Below are positions 1-11,875 of a DNA stretch of 64,000 nucleotides, one piece after another. Source of the stretch: Phoma sp. XZ068 (taxonomy: Eukaryota; Ascomycota; Dothideomycetes; Pleosporales; Didymellaceae); contig RBKR01000014.1 of NCBI GenBank assembly GCA_004835665.1, positions 1,178,001-1,242,000 of the forward strand, written 5' to 3'. Within the stretch, counting starts at the first letter, position 1, and every line of letters begins with the position of its first letter. The notes under the pieces are model-generated. The model did no database searches. It was given only the letters and a program-made list of their open reading frames with translations, and was not told the origin of the DNA. A program made the position numbers and the translations under genes.

Positions 1-943
1 CAGTGAGAGTAGCAACGCTAGGAGTGTGTCTATACTTCCAGCGTAGTCTAGATCATCGCAAGTAACGAAAAATACTAACACCTAACTACTATCCAACAAA
101 CCGCGTGATTTGCACAATACCACAGCAGCACCGGCACTAGATTCCTTGCACAAAGAAAGAGTTCTGCAATTCTATTATGTTGAAATACATGGAAAAAAAA
201 AAGGTGTTAAACTAGATACAGCATACGATATTTAAGGAGATGTCAAACTTACCAGTGAAAAGACTGATACAAGAACCCTTTGTCTGCGTTGTGTTATGTA
301 CAGCGTGGCTCGATATATGTACTTTTCAGAATTAACTGTGTGTGCGGTGGGATTTATACAGCCCCAGACGCCTTCATTGTGTATCGGTTGCAGTGCAGGG
401 TGTCGAATGGAGCTATAGGCGTGGAGAGGGATTTGAGATCGGTTTTTTGGGAGTGGGATGGGGATAGTGAGAGATGCAGGTGCCGCGGAGGATCAATTGG
501 CGTGTTATAAGGGGATGATGCCGGGGTTTGGGTTGGATGTGTCCGAGGGAAACGGTCGATGCGAAATGAACGGGAGAAGGTGGATCAGACCTGATTCGCT
601 AGGGAACAGTGTCGAAGGGGATCTCGGATAGTCTTCTCACGAGCAGATCTTGTGGGTTTATGAGACGCTCAAGTACATGCGATTGACGATAATGATGCCT
701 AAAACCGGAGCCTTGTTGAATATCCCAGTGGTTTTTGCAGTATTATAAACTCATCTTGAACCATCAAAGTTTCAATTGGTCGTGTGTTTACTAAAATATG
801 ACCACGCTGATTGACCTTGATTATCCTGTGTGTATTTCCGTACGAACGCCTCCATACCGTGTCCGACAAAGCATTTTCTTTCCCAAACTAAACGCCAGCT
901 CAGACCCACCATCGACATTCCATCGCTGCTCTTCATCTTGTAC
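1..943. other. Intergenic, no gene seen
   Basis: Only short open frames without recognisable protein sequence. It lies downstream of the minus-strand secreted-protein gene and so holds its 3' region. Confidence 0.6.
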
Positions 944-1522
944 CTAGCAACCCACAGCGCCCACATCATCAATCCAAACCTCCCACCCATCCTCCCCCGC
1001 ACTCATGCTCGTTGCAACAACCGCAATCGTACTCCCCATCCCATTCCCCGTCCCATTAACCTTAACCTTCGACCCAACCCTCTTCCACCCCCCATCCCCA
1101 ACACCCAACTGCACAACCCCACAACTCACCCCATCGAGAAACACCTCCACCCTCGTCTCGCCTTCGCTCCTGGCACCCGCGACCCAGGCGTAGCAATCTA
1201 CGGTTCCACCGACAGGCGCATTGACGCTGGATTGGGATAGGGTGAGCGTGGCTTCGACGGTGGAAGTCGCGTGCGCGTAGTAGTGGTATGTGCCATCGTG
1301 CGTGAAGTAGTTGGCGAAGACGCCACGGGTGGACCAGGCGGATGTTACGATTGGGAGCCAGGGGTCGATGGAGCCGGATTCGAAGGATGGGTTGGCGAGG
1401 TAGTTTGTGCAGGTTTTTGGGGTGCGCGAGGCGGCGGTGCGGTGGGGGGTGAGTGCTGCTGGGAGAGCGGCGGTGGTTGAGGAGAGGGAAAGGAGGATCC
1501 AGATGGCGATGCTGGTGAGCAT
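944..1522 (-). CDS. Secreted carbohydrate-binding-like protein
   Basis: A single-exon 192-residue protein. The first ~19 residues form a signal peptide (hydrophobic core after MLTSIAIW, small residues before the cut), so it is probably secreted. The mature part opens with a NYLANPSFESG-type segment and continues as an alternating-strand domain ending in WIDDV, the layout of CBM4/9-like (CenC) beta-sandwich modules. No catalytic domain follows, so binding to a glycan or wall surface is inferred, not shown. A ~145-bp piece of this gene (1246-1390) recurs diverged at 25897-26040. The antisense frames over the gene have no protein character. The secreted call is firm; the sugar-binding role is moderate. 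Confidence 0.7.
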   Translation of the reverse strand: MLTSIAIWILLSLSSTTAALPAALTPHRTAASRTPKTCTNYLANPSFESGSIDPWLPIVTSAWSTRGVFANYFTHDGTYHYYAHATSTVEATLTLSQSSVNAPVGGTVDCYAWVAGARSEGETRVEVFLDGVSCGVVQLGVGDGGWKRVGSKVKVNGTGNGMGSTIAVVATSMSAGEDGWEVWIDDVGAVGC

Positions 1523-4500
1523 GGTGGGCTTGGAGTTGGTGAAGGTGAGTGCGATCTTTGTTGTTGTTGATGAGAACGTGTTGTGTTGTATGGTTGTTGG
1601 ACCTGGACGAGGTGTTGGTCAAACCGAGGAAGTATGGTGAGGTGGCTGGTGAGGTTTGTAGTGAGGATGAAGTCCGCCAGCGAGGAACTGTCAGCCTCAG
1701 GGTCCTTCCGTTCAAATCAAAGTATGGTCGTTGGTTCTGGCAGGCGCAACTCTTCAACCCCTCGGAGGCTCGAAAACGCGAAATGGTGCGCGTACGACAG
1801 CGTCCTTCAAGTTGTATCAAGGGAGACAGCGCGCTGCCCGGAAAGGAGAGAAACATGTTCCCTATCCAACCACCAAAACGTTAAAAGCACACGTTCCATC
1901 CTGCGGTCACTTCAATGTTCAACTCTTCCTATCGCACTCGGCGCTTGTCGCAAACTGGCATAGTGGCCGAGACATGCCCATGCACATTGCTGAGGGACTC
2001 GATAGATGTTACCTCCGCAACACAAGTCTGAGACAAACGGTGGTGATGGGGTGGTGAGTGGCGATCTGGGGCGGGACAAGCGAGATTGGTGGTTGGCCTA
2101 TCAGCGCTGTGAAGACTTCCAAGCTGAACGTTGTGCTAGTGCGAACACGGGAATGTTTGTGAACGCCTTCTGATGTGTTCCCGGGCAATTGGTTGCAAGT
2201 GTTGGAGGCTTCGATGAGGCTCAAGCGTGCTCCGGTCCAATGGGATGGTGGGCCGTCAGGGCAACGATGTCAGTGGACGACGTTGCGACTGTGCTCGTGG
2301 TCGACGAGATCTTGAGAAAGGGACAAACAGACATCCAGTGAAACATGATGTTGGGATTTCTTGTTGACATTGTACTCATCTGGGGAATTGCGACAAGATA
2401 TACGCGCCTGAGGAATGGAATCGCTGCTGTGATCCGCCAGTCTCCTTGCACCGTCGTTCAGCTCTATTCGTGGTTTGAGGTTGTCGTGTCCAATCCAGTC
2501 AAAATGGAGGCTTAGTAGGATGCAGTGTCACTGGCTGCACTCAGTAGCTGTTGTAAAGTGCTTCTTCTACTAGGCTGAGGACCTTCACAAACCCGTCATT
2601 CAGGTCTGTCCATACCTCAAGACTGCGGTCAATCCTGGGCAGAGTGCAGGGTGCTTTGTTACACATCAGTAACTATACTCACAACGTACTCCTTAATTGA
2701 GTCGAAGGCTTTGCGCAGTTGTCATTCAGGCCTATCCGTAGTTCTCAGACTACAACGTGTAACCCAGATACCCGAAATCTTGCGTATATTTACAGTGACT
2801 TAGGCCAAAGCACTTCACACTCAATCCAAAGAAATCAACAAGCAAAACGCAGAGAAATCGCCGTTCAAAGGAAAAAAGTCAAAGAAATTCGCCTCCTTGG
2901 TTTGATAGTCTGAGGTCACTCATCTGAGCCTTGTTGCTGAAGCGAGAAATACAGAAGAGGAGACAAAAACAACTCTACTCTCTAGGTACATACTACATCG
3001 ACAAGAACGATAGCTATCACGAACACCCAACATCTCCTACAAAAGAAAAGCGCGACGAGAAGGGCAGCAGCTACAAGGACGACAAGTACAAACAAGACAA
3101 AGCACACCAACAGGACAAGAAAATCGCGATGGACGGTGGATAAGAGAAGGCACATAAACAGAAACTCGACCTTTTTTCTTACCGCTGCGTTGGAGATGTA
3201 AAGTGAGACTCACGTAAGGTCGCGGTGTGCTTCGCTTGGGAAGTGCAGTCTGCTTACTCGTATGAGGACTTAGGATTTTGGAGGACCTCGGTGTAATCAG
3301 CAATATTGTCTTCCGCGTCAGCTTGATTCTATTCTCGCTGGGTAGAAAGACCTGCACGATACGATATGGATACTCCTGACATCGTAGGATGTTGAGCACA
3401 CGGCTGTTGATATTTGAAGCACATGACTGGAAACTAATAATTCTGACTTAAGCAAGTAGATGAGACTTGAGTCACGAAACGAAACGGGCGCTGATCACGA
3501 TATCCACAAAACATTATTAGTACCAGCACAACACACAGCAAGCTCACCAATCCCGCCAAAAAGCGGAAAACTGTACCCCCGCCAAGCCATCACCCAGCAC
3601 ATCAACCATCTACAGACTCAGTCTCCCAAAGCAGAAGAGCCCGTCATCTCACCTGCCCCTTTGACACAGAGCTAGACACAAACCGTAAACAAACTAGCCC
3701 AACAATCCAAGCACAACTCACCGAACCGGCCACAACTCCTCACGCAATCCTCCGGGGAAAGGGGAACACGGTAGTACCGCAGTCAAATACATATGCGGTA
3801 CCTCAAAGCAGCGCGCATTGAATCCTTCCAGAACGTCGAAACTGCCTCATGCGATGCTACCTGCCCCTTCTGCGCCAGCGGCTGCGGCGGTGACCGCGAG
3901 GGCCGGGGCGTATGAGACGGGTATCGCGGCGCTAGTGAAGAGTCGGTCTGGGGAAGTGATGGATCGAGATGGATGGATGGGCGAGGCTGCAGTCAGGATC
4001 GGCAGAATGCAGCCGAAGATGGGATGGGTGATCGGCGGCTTGACGGACGGTCTGGGTTGAAACGTTACGCCTGATTTGGAGGTGTGGGATGCGACTGGAT
4101 TCCGTCTCTTGTCCCGAGGGTGGGTCCATATTGTGTAGTATCTGCCGGTGGGTCGAGGATCTGGATGCTATTGTTGGACTGGAATGCTGCTATTCGGTAT
4201 GTTTGTCTCCCGGTAGTGTGCAACATATGTGCATCTTGCTCTAACACAGTACACAGACATCAGCCTGAATAGTGGACCACTGTCAAGCGAGGATCGAGTC
4301 CGTGGGTACCCTGGTTAGCAGCCTCGCGTTTGACAGCCAGCCAGCGGTGTGTCGGAAACTCCGGGGCTTGTTCAGGATGGTCGAGATTGCCTGCAGTGCC
4401 CCGTCGATGGCCACGAGAGGCCGCGCATAGATGCGGCGCCTCAATCCGTCGCTCAGATCCGCCGTATCTCGCCACAGATGTACTGTTTATTAGTGCTGTA

Positions 4501-4897
4501 TTTGGATGTAGCAACTCACGCGGGCAGATGTTCTGCGCCACAAATCGCTCGCGCCTCACTGGCTCCCTATTTCCGGCCCTGGTCGTTTCAGACGTGCACC
4601 TCGTGGCCGGGTGGCCTTGGCTTGCCCGCCCCACAGACCTGGCCTCGCCACCCAGCGACCTGCGCAACATCGTTCGACGACCGCCAACCCACCTTCCACC
4701 TTCGATTCTCCCCCGGCCCCCTCGTGCGACTCTGGATATGCTACTGCCGCGACCATGAATTCGGACTGGAAGCCGACGTCACACAAGCGCTGAGCGGCTG
4801 CGCCAACGCAAACGCATTACTTCCGGTGAGGCTGTTCTGGAGCCTCCGGTCATAGTCGGCCGAGTGCTGCGACCGCCCCAAAACATCTGCAGACGAG
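1523..4897. other. Long intergenic stretch, no supported gene
   Basis: This 3.4-kb interval holds only short frames on both strands. A lysine-rich frame at 2931-3143 and Pro/Ala-rich frames near 3460-4060 and 4330-4855 are composition-biased and show no family motif. A small multi-exon gene cannot be excluded. The last few hundred bases probably hold the promoter of the F-box gene. Confidence 0.45.
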
Positions 4898-6238
4898 ATG
4901 AGGAAGGTCACGATGCCGCTGGAGAAATCGCGCAGTGGCTTCGCTATGCTTGACCGAGATAGGAGTGGGTATCGATCTGCAGTGGCTGTTGTGGAGAAGG
5001 GAATCAAGAAGAAACGCCCAAGCTATCGAAAGGCGGCTGTTAGGTTGATTGCTTCGTTGCGAGGTGTTAGAACTGAAGTCTGGAACGAACAGCTGTCCTC
5101 GAGCTTGTCGAGGTAGGTTACAGAATGCTACACACCATGTCGAAGACACGCTGATAGTGGTAGCCCCTTCTTTGAAGCTCTACTTCGACTGCCGAATGAG
5201 CTTCACATTTTGATTCTCACCCAGCTGTGCATATCAGACTTGTTAGCCCTGCGTCGGACATGTCGCATATTGAATGTGCTTGTAGCTGGTTCAGCGCCCT
5301 CGCTAAGTCGATACTGGGTGAAGCACCGGATGGGTAACCTTCATCTACGTTTGTACCCAACCACGAGACCGACTGAAGCGGACTTTCAGTATCTCCTCGC
5401 TATGCGGCGACGGCATATTGCCTCCATTCGACTTAGCAGACAGCTTGCCAACTTCCTCTTGGGTGATGTGCAAGTTGATCTTCGTCACAAGCAGTTGTGG
5501 ACATCTGTGTACGAGAAAATGATGCCGCTCGTGTTTGGCGTCGGTTACTTTCTCGAGGAACATCGACGAGCTGTTCTAGATAGGGACCTTGGACAGATAC
5601 GACCAAGATCACATATCGGATACGACATTAGTACCACGGGTTGTATGACAGCCCAAGACATGAAGACGATGAAGAAGATGGATGCGCCAATGCGTCTGCA
5701 GTACTTCTACATGTACTACTTCATTTTGCAGGTGTTGAGGCGGAAACTGCGCCCCGCTTGCCGTACCCGAACGGTTGGCAATTTTTTGAGAGGATGGTCA
5801 AGTCATCCTGCTTGCTCAGAAGACATAGCTTTCTTTCTGATATTGGGCGGTATTGGGCAGATTGCCAAGCTGCTTGCATGTCCCACGTACGCTGAGCGAA
5901 GGAGATATTTGCACGCGTATATTACGCACTTGTCACCGCATGCGAGCAAGTGTTGGAGAGCTCACTGGAAAGACATTGGTGTCGTCTCGCCTGCACTTCT
6001 GGACGACATCCCGTGCACTAGTATCGGCATCACGCAGCTCGATCAGATCTGGGAGCCAGGGATAGCGGAGATGATGAAGCCAGAAAGCCGAGCTTTCACC
6101 GCTCAAGAGAAGCTGCGGTACGAAGAACTGCAAGTGTCAAAGAAATACATCAACGAGATCGTGGGATATGACATATTGCGAGTGTCGGCTCCAGAATGCG
6201 TCGATATTGACGAAGAGGGGGAGGACAGGAGACCGTAG
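4898..6238 (+). CDS. F-box domain protein
   Basis: Two exons, 4898-5112 and 5158-6238, joined across a 45-nt GT-AG intron; removing it keeps one frame and completes the F-box. The protein is 431 residues. After a basic N-terminal ~70 residues comes the F-box: LRLPNELHILIL, then a leucine-rich helix with LLALRRTC. F-box proteins bring substrates to SCF ubiquitin ligases through Skp1. The remaining ~330 residues have no leucine-rich or WD repeats I can recognise, so the substrate is unknown. The acidic C-terminus ends in a run of Asp/Glu. The first ATG of the basic exon was taken as start; an additional upstream exon is possible. Confidence 0.72.
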
Positions 6239-8338
6239 ATCACGGCTTCCAATAGTTTGAGAAATTCAATTCTGCATTTGCATAGCGGATCCGCATTGAG
6301 GCTTTGTCACGCGTGCAGCCTAGGCGCCGTGTCAGCTATCGTGAGATTTGCTCTGTTGAGGTTTGCAGGCGCAACTTTTCTCTAGTTCGTCTCGTTTGAT
6401 GCACCAAGTGCTATGCATTACGTATAGTTTTGGTTACGTACGAGTAGCGCGCCAGCTTCGGAAGCTCGTCAAGCTCAGCGGCAACTAAAAGCACGGCGCC
6501 CCATCAAAAGTAGTGAGTGGGTTCGCTGCGCAAGCTCAGGGCACTCGAATTGAGGCTTGTGGCTTTAGTGTGTTGTTGTGTTCCTGACCTTCCTACACGA
6601 GGTTGCTAAGTGATTGTTGTGTTCTGGGCTCCCCAGACATGTTTGGTGTCCATGCACAGCTACCCCAATGGGGTAATCACGATGCCCGTTGGATCAGGGT
6701 GGTGTTTCGTGCGGGTTTGCTCGAGTAGTCGCCCTGCTGGATCCGCATTTTTCCGGCGTACTGGTATTGAGAAGCAAAGGCCACGGGATTGTATTCAGCA
6801 TTGACCTGGTAGGCTGAAGACCCTGCAGTAGTTGGTGCCCATGGCGAAGAATCGCCGACTAGACAAAGCGGACGTTATGGGTTTGCGTGGCTGAGGGCCC
6901 ACTTGATGGAAGAAGCTCGTGCATTGCTTCTAGAAAACTGTCACATGTATGAAAAGTTAAGCCTCATCCAGCCATTGGCCGGCTGCTGTGCGCGGCGAGA
7001 CGCTGCGGGCCAATCGAGACACGAGGTCGGGGATTGCCGTTGCGCAAAAAGAAACACAACCAGATCAAAGGCCAGTGCGGTCCACTTTCATCCCACTCTG
7101 AGCGGAGCAGGGCGCGAAGAGGTGTAGATGCAAGTGGCAGGATCTGAGGGCGGCATGACGAGCGGCAGATTCAAGCCCAAACTCGCATAACGCACGGTGT
7201 GTTTGAGGCGGGCAGGGGCAGCCGTTATCCAAATTGTGCCGCGTCTGTTTGGGAGAAAGATGTTCCGTGAGTGATGTGGAGAGGTTGCACATGCAGAGCG
7301 CCAGGGGCAGGGCGGTGGTGGGGAGGGAGCAGAGGGATTGGCAACGTCGACGACGCAGATCACGGAGCGAAGATGGCAGTCGCAGGCAGGATCGGAAGGG
7401 GGCCAGGTGCACATTCCGCCTGGCTGTGGTTGCGGCAAAGCATGGAATCGATACAGCAGATCCCGGTGCGTCATTATTGGCTAGCGGGCGGTTTGAGCAG
7501 CTGCAAGTCGGGCGAGGTTGCAGCACCAGGCTGCTGGGAACACGGATTGGGCTCTGTGCGTTCCCCAGACGCAGAGGTGCCACCAGCTGCACGGCCGAGA
7601 AGGGCAGCGCTGGAGGCGAGTGCGCAATCTCGGAATGCATTGTAGTCGACGTGCGTAGTCGTGGTTACGCAGCGCGCGGAGCAGCCGGTGTGCTCCTCAC
7701 ATGTCAAGTGTCGAGAAGCTTCGGACGCTCGCATGCAACTGGGCGAGCGGGCGGCCAATCAGGCGGGCGTCATTCACCGCAAGAACGACCCCGGCCTAGC
7801 GCGAGTGGACACGGTGCGGGCGCTCGGGGCTCTCACGATGGGAGGATGCCTCCGCGTCGCCGTAATAATGACTAGTTGCGTTCGTTCATTTGGGGGAGCT
7901 AAGTCCCGCCGTCGCCCTCGGCGCATGGCCGCTGCTCTCTTCTGTCGCTCTCGTCGCTCGCATCGGGTGTAGTCCTGCCGTGCTACTGCTGCTGGTGGCG
8001 GCTTATAATCCCTTTGAGCCCAGCGGACGTTTGCACCACGCCCGGAGCAAGACATATCTACCCCAACCGGCGCCACATACATACACTGCCCTTACCACGC
8101 GACATCGCCACCCCTCCGGTCTCAGCGTCCTGTGGAGCAGTTCCTGGCCCCATCTACCACTCACCACCACCCCTCACCCCCCAACACCCCCCAACACACC
8201 CCTCCAGCAGCATTCCTGCCGCCGCCGCGCAGCGTGACCACACCCCTCCGTCGTGCATCTGTCACCTGAGCCGCACTTCCGACCCTCCCGCACGCTTCCC
8301 GCGCACCATGCGGTCGTAGAGTTGGATAGAGGGAGAAA
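6239..8338. other. Intergenic; GC-rich upstream region of LST7
   Basis: No supported gene. From about 6.9 to 8.3 kb the DNA is GC-rich and open in several frames on both strands, none with a recognisable domain. The stretch just before the LST7 start (about 8155-8215) is a C-rich pyrimidine tract, common near fungal transcription starts. Confidence 0.5.
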
Positions 8339-9655
8339 ATGGACTTCACGGTACGGCACCCGTGCCCATGTTGCTTGCCGGGCCCCACTGACAGCCAGGC
8401 ACAGATCTCGCTGGCACACTTCTGCGAGGTCCACGGTCCCACGTCTATCATCTGCACACAGGCCTCGACGGCGCCATGTGCCTCCTGCAATCCCTGCGTA
8501 ACGCCGCCCACGGACGAGCCGCACTCGTACGCGCACTACGGCCTCTATGACCAGCCCTCGTCGCTGAAGCTGGGCCGCCTGCCCAAGCTCTCGCCCTTTG
8601 AGACGCCGCCGACGAGCCCGCGCTCGCCCTCGCACAACCCCTACTTCCCCAGCCTCTCCTCGTCCGACAGCAGCTTTGGCGGCCGGAGACCCAGCAGCAC
8701 CTTCGACTCGGACTCGGACTCGTGCGAGAACTGCCAGATGGTAGTCCCCAAGAAGTTCTGCGACAAACTCCCCACCGGCGCGCCCGGGAGCCCCTCCAAG
8801 GACGGACGTGGAAGGAACGGCAGCCCCGTCCTGCGCAGCTCTCAGAACTACCCGGTCCGCGGGCCCTACCTCGGCGACGATGCCAGCAGCACACACTCGT
8901 CCGAGATGTCCGACACGGAGCAGTCCAAGTCGTTCGAGAGCAGCGCCAGCTCGTACCCCAACTCTATTCCTCCTTCGCCCCTGGTCACCTCCAGGAACAT
9001 GCATACACACACATTAACATACATCTCCACCAACCAGCCACAATCACCAACAACCTACTCCTCTCTGAAGCGAACCTGCATGCGCACTCTCTCAACAGAG
9101 GTCCTCCCACGCGGCAACTCGTCTGGAGCCATCATGTTCGGAGACCCCGTTGCTGGATACACCATTGCATACATCTTCCGCATTCAAGACTCTAGAGCTC
9201 GTGGATCCATCAAGCATTACGCCCTGATCGCAATGGTCGGACGCGACTGCCGCAAGGCTACCAAGGCCATGGTCAAGGTCACTGAAGTGTTCCAGAGCAT
9301 TGCAAATCGCATCACTGCGCTGGCTGAGAAGGTAGAGCGCGAGGCACGTCCCTCTTCTGCCATTGCCGACACTCCTCCACTGGGCACCTCTGCATCTTCC
9401 ATGCCACCCATGTTCCACTCGCCGCAAAGGGAGCGGACTTCGTCGACTGCCAGCTCACCCACGACACGCAACATTACACCAGTGTCATCATTTCTGTCCG
9501 CAAAGAGGATCGACCCTGATGGCTTTCCCCGCATATCTCGGGAGGCAGCACGACCCAAGAGCTTGGCTGAGATCGTTGGCCAGGAGAACTTCTTTGTTGA
9601 GCTGCACCGCGACTTCTGCCAGCTGTTGCACTTCCTCATCAAGCATTTCGCTTGA
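8339..9655 (+). CDS. LST7: LST7, folliculin homologue (TORC1 pathway GAP subunit)
   Basis: Single exon, 438 residues. Near the N-terminus HFCEVHGPTSIICTQ is the hallmark of the folliculin/Lst7 family. Cysteine pairs (CPCC, CASCNPC, SCENC) and a Ser/Pro-rich linker follow, then the longin-type FLCN/SMCR8 domain (about residues 220-330) with FGDPVAGYTIAYIFRIQD and YALIAMVGRD. As in other fungal Lst7 proteins there is no C-terminal DENN domain. Lst7 with Lst4 is a GTPase-activating complex for Rag-type GTPases at the vacuole, linking amino-acid supply to TORC1. Start is the first ATG in frame, shortly before the HFC motif. The reading frame is intact. Confidence 0.9.
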   Translation: MDFTVRHPCPCCLPGPTDSQAQISLAHFCEVHGPTSIICTQASTAPCASCNPCVTPPTDEPHSYAHYGLYDQPSSLKLGRLPKLSPFETPPTSPRSPSHNPYFPSLSSSDSSFGGRRPSSTFDSDSDSCENCQMVVPKKFCDKLPTGAPGSPSKDGRGRNGSPVLRSSQNYPVRGPYLGDDASSTHSSEMSDTEQSKSFESSASSYPNSIPPSPLVTSRNMHTHTLTYISTNQPQSPTTYSSLKRTCMRTLSTEVLPRGNSSGAIMFGDPVAGYTIAYIFRIQDSRARGSIKHYALIAMVGRDCRKATKAMVKVTEVFQSIANRITALAEKVEREARPSSAIADTPPLGTSASSMPPMFHSPQRERTSSTASSPTTRNITPVSSFLSAKRIDPDGFPRISREAARPKSLAEIVGQENFFVELHRDFCQLLHFLIKHFA

Positions 9656-10869
9656 CCGCCTCTTCACATACGTTGCCACATTCTTCTGTATATCTTTGCT
9701 GTTTCAATTCTTGTCTTGCGATTTAGCGTCTCTTGTTCTTTCTTGTGCGTTTCAGCACTGGCGTTCAATGGTCACCCTGTACATTTCTGGTCTGTTTATG
9801 AACGGCCACTATTTTCTTCACCTGCGATCTGCCACATCAGCAGTCCGGGCTCGATACCCGTCGGAAGATACCCCAGCCTGTTCCTTGTTCCACGGTAATG
9901 GGCAGTATACATAGTTGATGGCTCTTAGGCCATCGTGTGGGTTGTTATGACTTGACGGCCGTAGATGGCTCGATGCTGCGATCGATCGCCAACGACATGA
10001 TAGAGAGGTGGCATGTGTTGCCTGTATAGTTAGGACGAGCAGAATGCATAAACACGTCCATTTGATAACATTGAACAACTTTCCCACTCGCGTGATACTC
10101 AGTCCTACGGAAAGGTGTTTCTTCGGTTGACGGGTGTCGAACCAAAAAGCTTCAATAACGACTGGTCATCACCACGGAAGATCCTTACGCTATAGCTCCA
10201 CATTCACCACGCTTCTCCACATCCAGCTCCACAGAGAACCACAATAGGCAACAAGCATCAAGTCCTGATTGACATGCATGGATGACCGACATCGCTCGCC
10301 TCGCACGGCCCGATAGCGATCAGTCGAGCGATAAGCAGCTGTGACGTCGTCTGGCCTCCCGTCCACATCGACGCCAGAGCGGCCAGAAACATGCATTCAA
10401 ATCACATGTACACATTCAAGAATGCTCGCAATTCTTTTCCCGATGCAAGATCAAGGTGCAGCATGGTTGCATGCCTTCAATTTTCACGTTCACAGATCTG
10501 CAGTTGATAACGGCAACGACACAGCTAAAGCTTGGTAAACTTCAGCTCTTTCCGGCGCCCGGCATGAATGGAGCCAAGTTCCAAGCGCCCGAAAGCCAAG
10601 TTTCCAGCTGCTGACCACCCGTCCTTCCCTACGATAGGGCTGAAGCTTGCCTCCTCGCTCTTTGATACGGCAGACTCTTGTGGTCTGGAACAGTAAAGCA
10701 ATAGATGATGGCTGATACAAGTTAGGCTGCTTTGCAGGTGAAGAGGTGCGGTGTAAAATACCATGTTATATAGCACCCTATGACGACCGGTCTACGTTCC
10801 CGAATCCTTCCATATTCTTACGCTATTACATCAATCTCACTTGTAGTACGTCAGCAGCTTTCTTCGACA
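9656..10869. other. Intergenic, no gene seen
   Basis: Holds the LST7 3' region and the upstream region of the small conserved gene at 10870. Only short frames without protein character on either strand. Confidence 0.6.
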
Positions 10870-11178
10870 ATGAACTCCAACACCAACAACGCTGCTGCCC
10901 CAAAGGAAGACTACCTTGACAAGGGTATGTAATGTACCACCTAGGTGCTCCCAACTCTACTTACCATTAATTAGGTCTCAACTCGATCGAAAAAAAGTTC
11001 GGAGGTGCTAGGGGACAAGATACCCAGAAGAACCGAAAAATCAACGAGAAGATCGTAAGTCATCGAACATGGATACCACACGAGGAACGCACTGCTCACG
11101 ACGTGACAGACCGATGGAATCCGCAGCATGTTCGAAAAAGCCACCGGCAAGAAGGTCCCCAGCAAGATCTCCAACTAG
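10870..11178 (+). CDS. Small conserved ascomycete protein, 67 residues
   Basis: Three exons, 10870-10924, 10975-11054 and 11110-11178, with clean GTATGT/TTAG and GTAAGT/ACAG splice sites; too short and split to appear as one open frame. The product is hydrophilic with no membrane segment. It begins with Asn/Ala-rich residues, then EDYLDKGLNSIEKKFGG, an INEKITDGIRSMFEKATG helix and a terminal KKVPSKISN. This layout (DYLDKG... EKIT... FEKATGKKVP..SN) matches a family of small proteins found across filamentous ascomycetes, of unknown biochemical role. The C-terminal exon is also open in another frame that runs on to 11548. Confidence 0.8.
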
Positions 11179-11548
11179 ACCCTCCTCGATACCCCGCCGT
11201 CTCTCCATCGACGTTGACGAGTCCACACACCCTCCGTCAACATGCTACGAAGACGCGCACCCAGCGCCCCCATCCCCGTCGTCACCGACATCACCACGAT
11301 CCCACACGTTCCCGCACCTGAGTAAGAAGAAGCAGAATCGTAGAGCGTCCGTCGAATCCGCAAAATCGGCTGCTTCCCACGACTCTTTCACAACGGCGCA
11401 TGAGAACCATGGAGACGGAGAGGATGGTGAGAGACATGGAATCTTGCACAAGATTGGGAATGGCATGCACAAAGCGAGACCGTACGTCGAGAGATTGAGT
11501 GGAACTTATGAGCCTATACCCGTTAAAGAGCCAGAGCATACCAAGTAA
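11069..11548 (+). CDS. Possible overlapping Ser/Pro-rich small protein
   Basis: A 159-codon frame beginning inside intron 2 of the 67-residue gene, crossing its last exon in a different frame and running 370 bases beyond its stop. The distal two thirds are Ser/Pro/Lys-rich and end in a clean stop. Composition looks like a disordered fungal protein, but no domain is recognised, and no splice pair links it in frame to the upstream exons. It may be an independent small gene, an alternative product, or a chance open frame in the 3' UTR. Confidence 0.25.
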   Translation: MDTTRGTHCSRRDRPMESAACSKKPPARRSPARSPTRPSSIPRRLSIDVDESTHPPSTCYEDAHPAPPSPSSPTSPRSHTFPHLSKKKQNRRASVESAKSAASHDSFTTAHENHGDGEDGERHGILHKIGNGMHKARPYVERLSGTYEPIPVKEPEHTK

Positions 11549-11875
11549 AGTAATGATAATGTGAAATTGTAATGCTAGAATCGAGTTACTTGCGATGTTT
11601 CACTGTGAAGACAAGCAAGCCGCCAAGCGAAGCCTAAGCGCATCTGCAAGGAACGGTTTTATTTGACAGCTGGTAGACAACTAGTGTGAGCATAGTTTGG
11701 ATGGCACTTTAGTTTGAACATGGTTATGCTGACTTACTGCTCGGGCTGAAATGCAGGCACATGCCTCCGGCTGGCCGAACAAACCATGCACGCAAGCCCC
11801 TCCAAAATTTTGGAGTCTCCAAACCCCGCGATAAACACTCACACAGCAACGCAAACCACAAAATAAAACGCACTA

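Noticed and set aside
1062..1856. 264-codon minus-strand frame overlapping the secreted-protein gene
   Set aside because: It is a shadow frame rich in His/Pro/Arg; the 944-1522 frame has a signal peptide and domain.
6900..8250. Long open frames on both strands before LST7
   Set aside because: GC-rich DNA has few stops by chance; the translations are Arg/Ala/Pro-rich without any motif.
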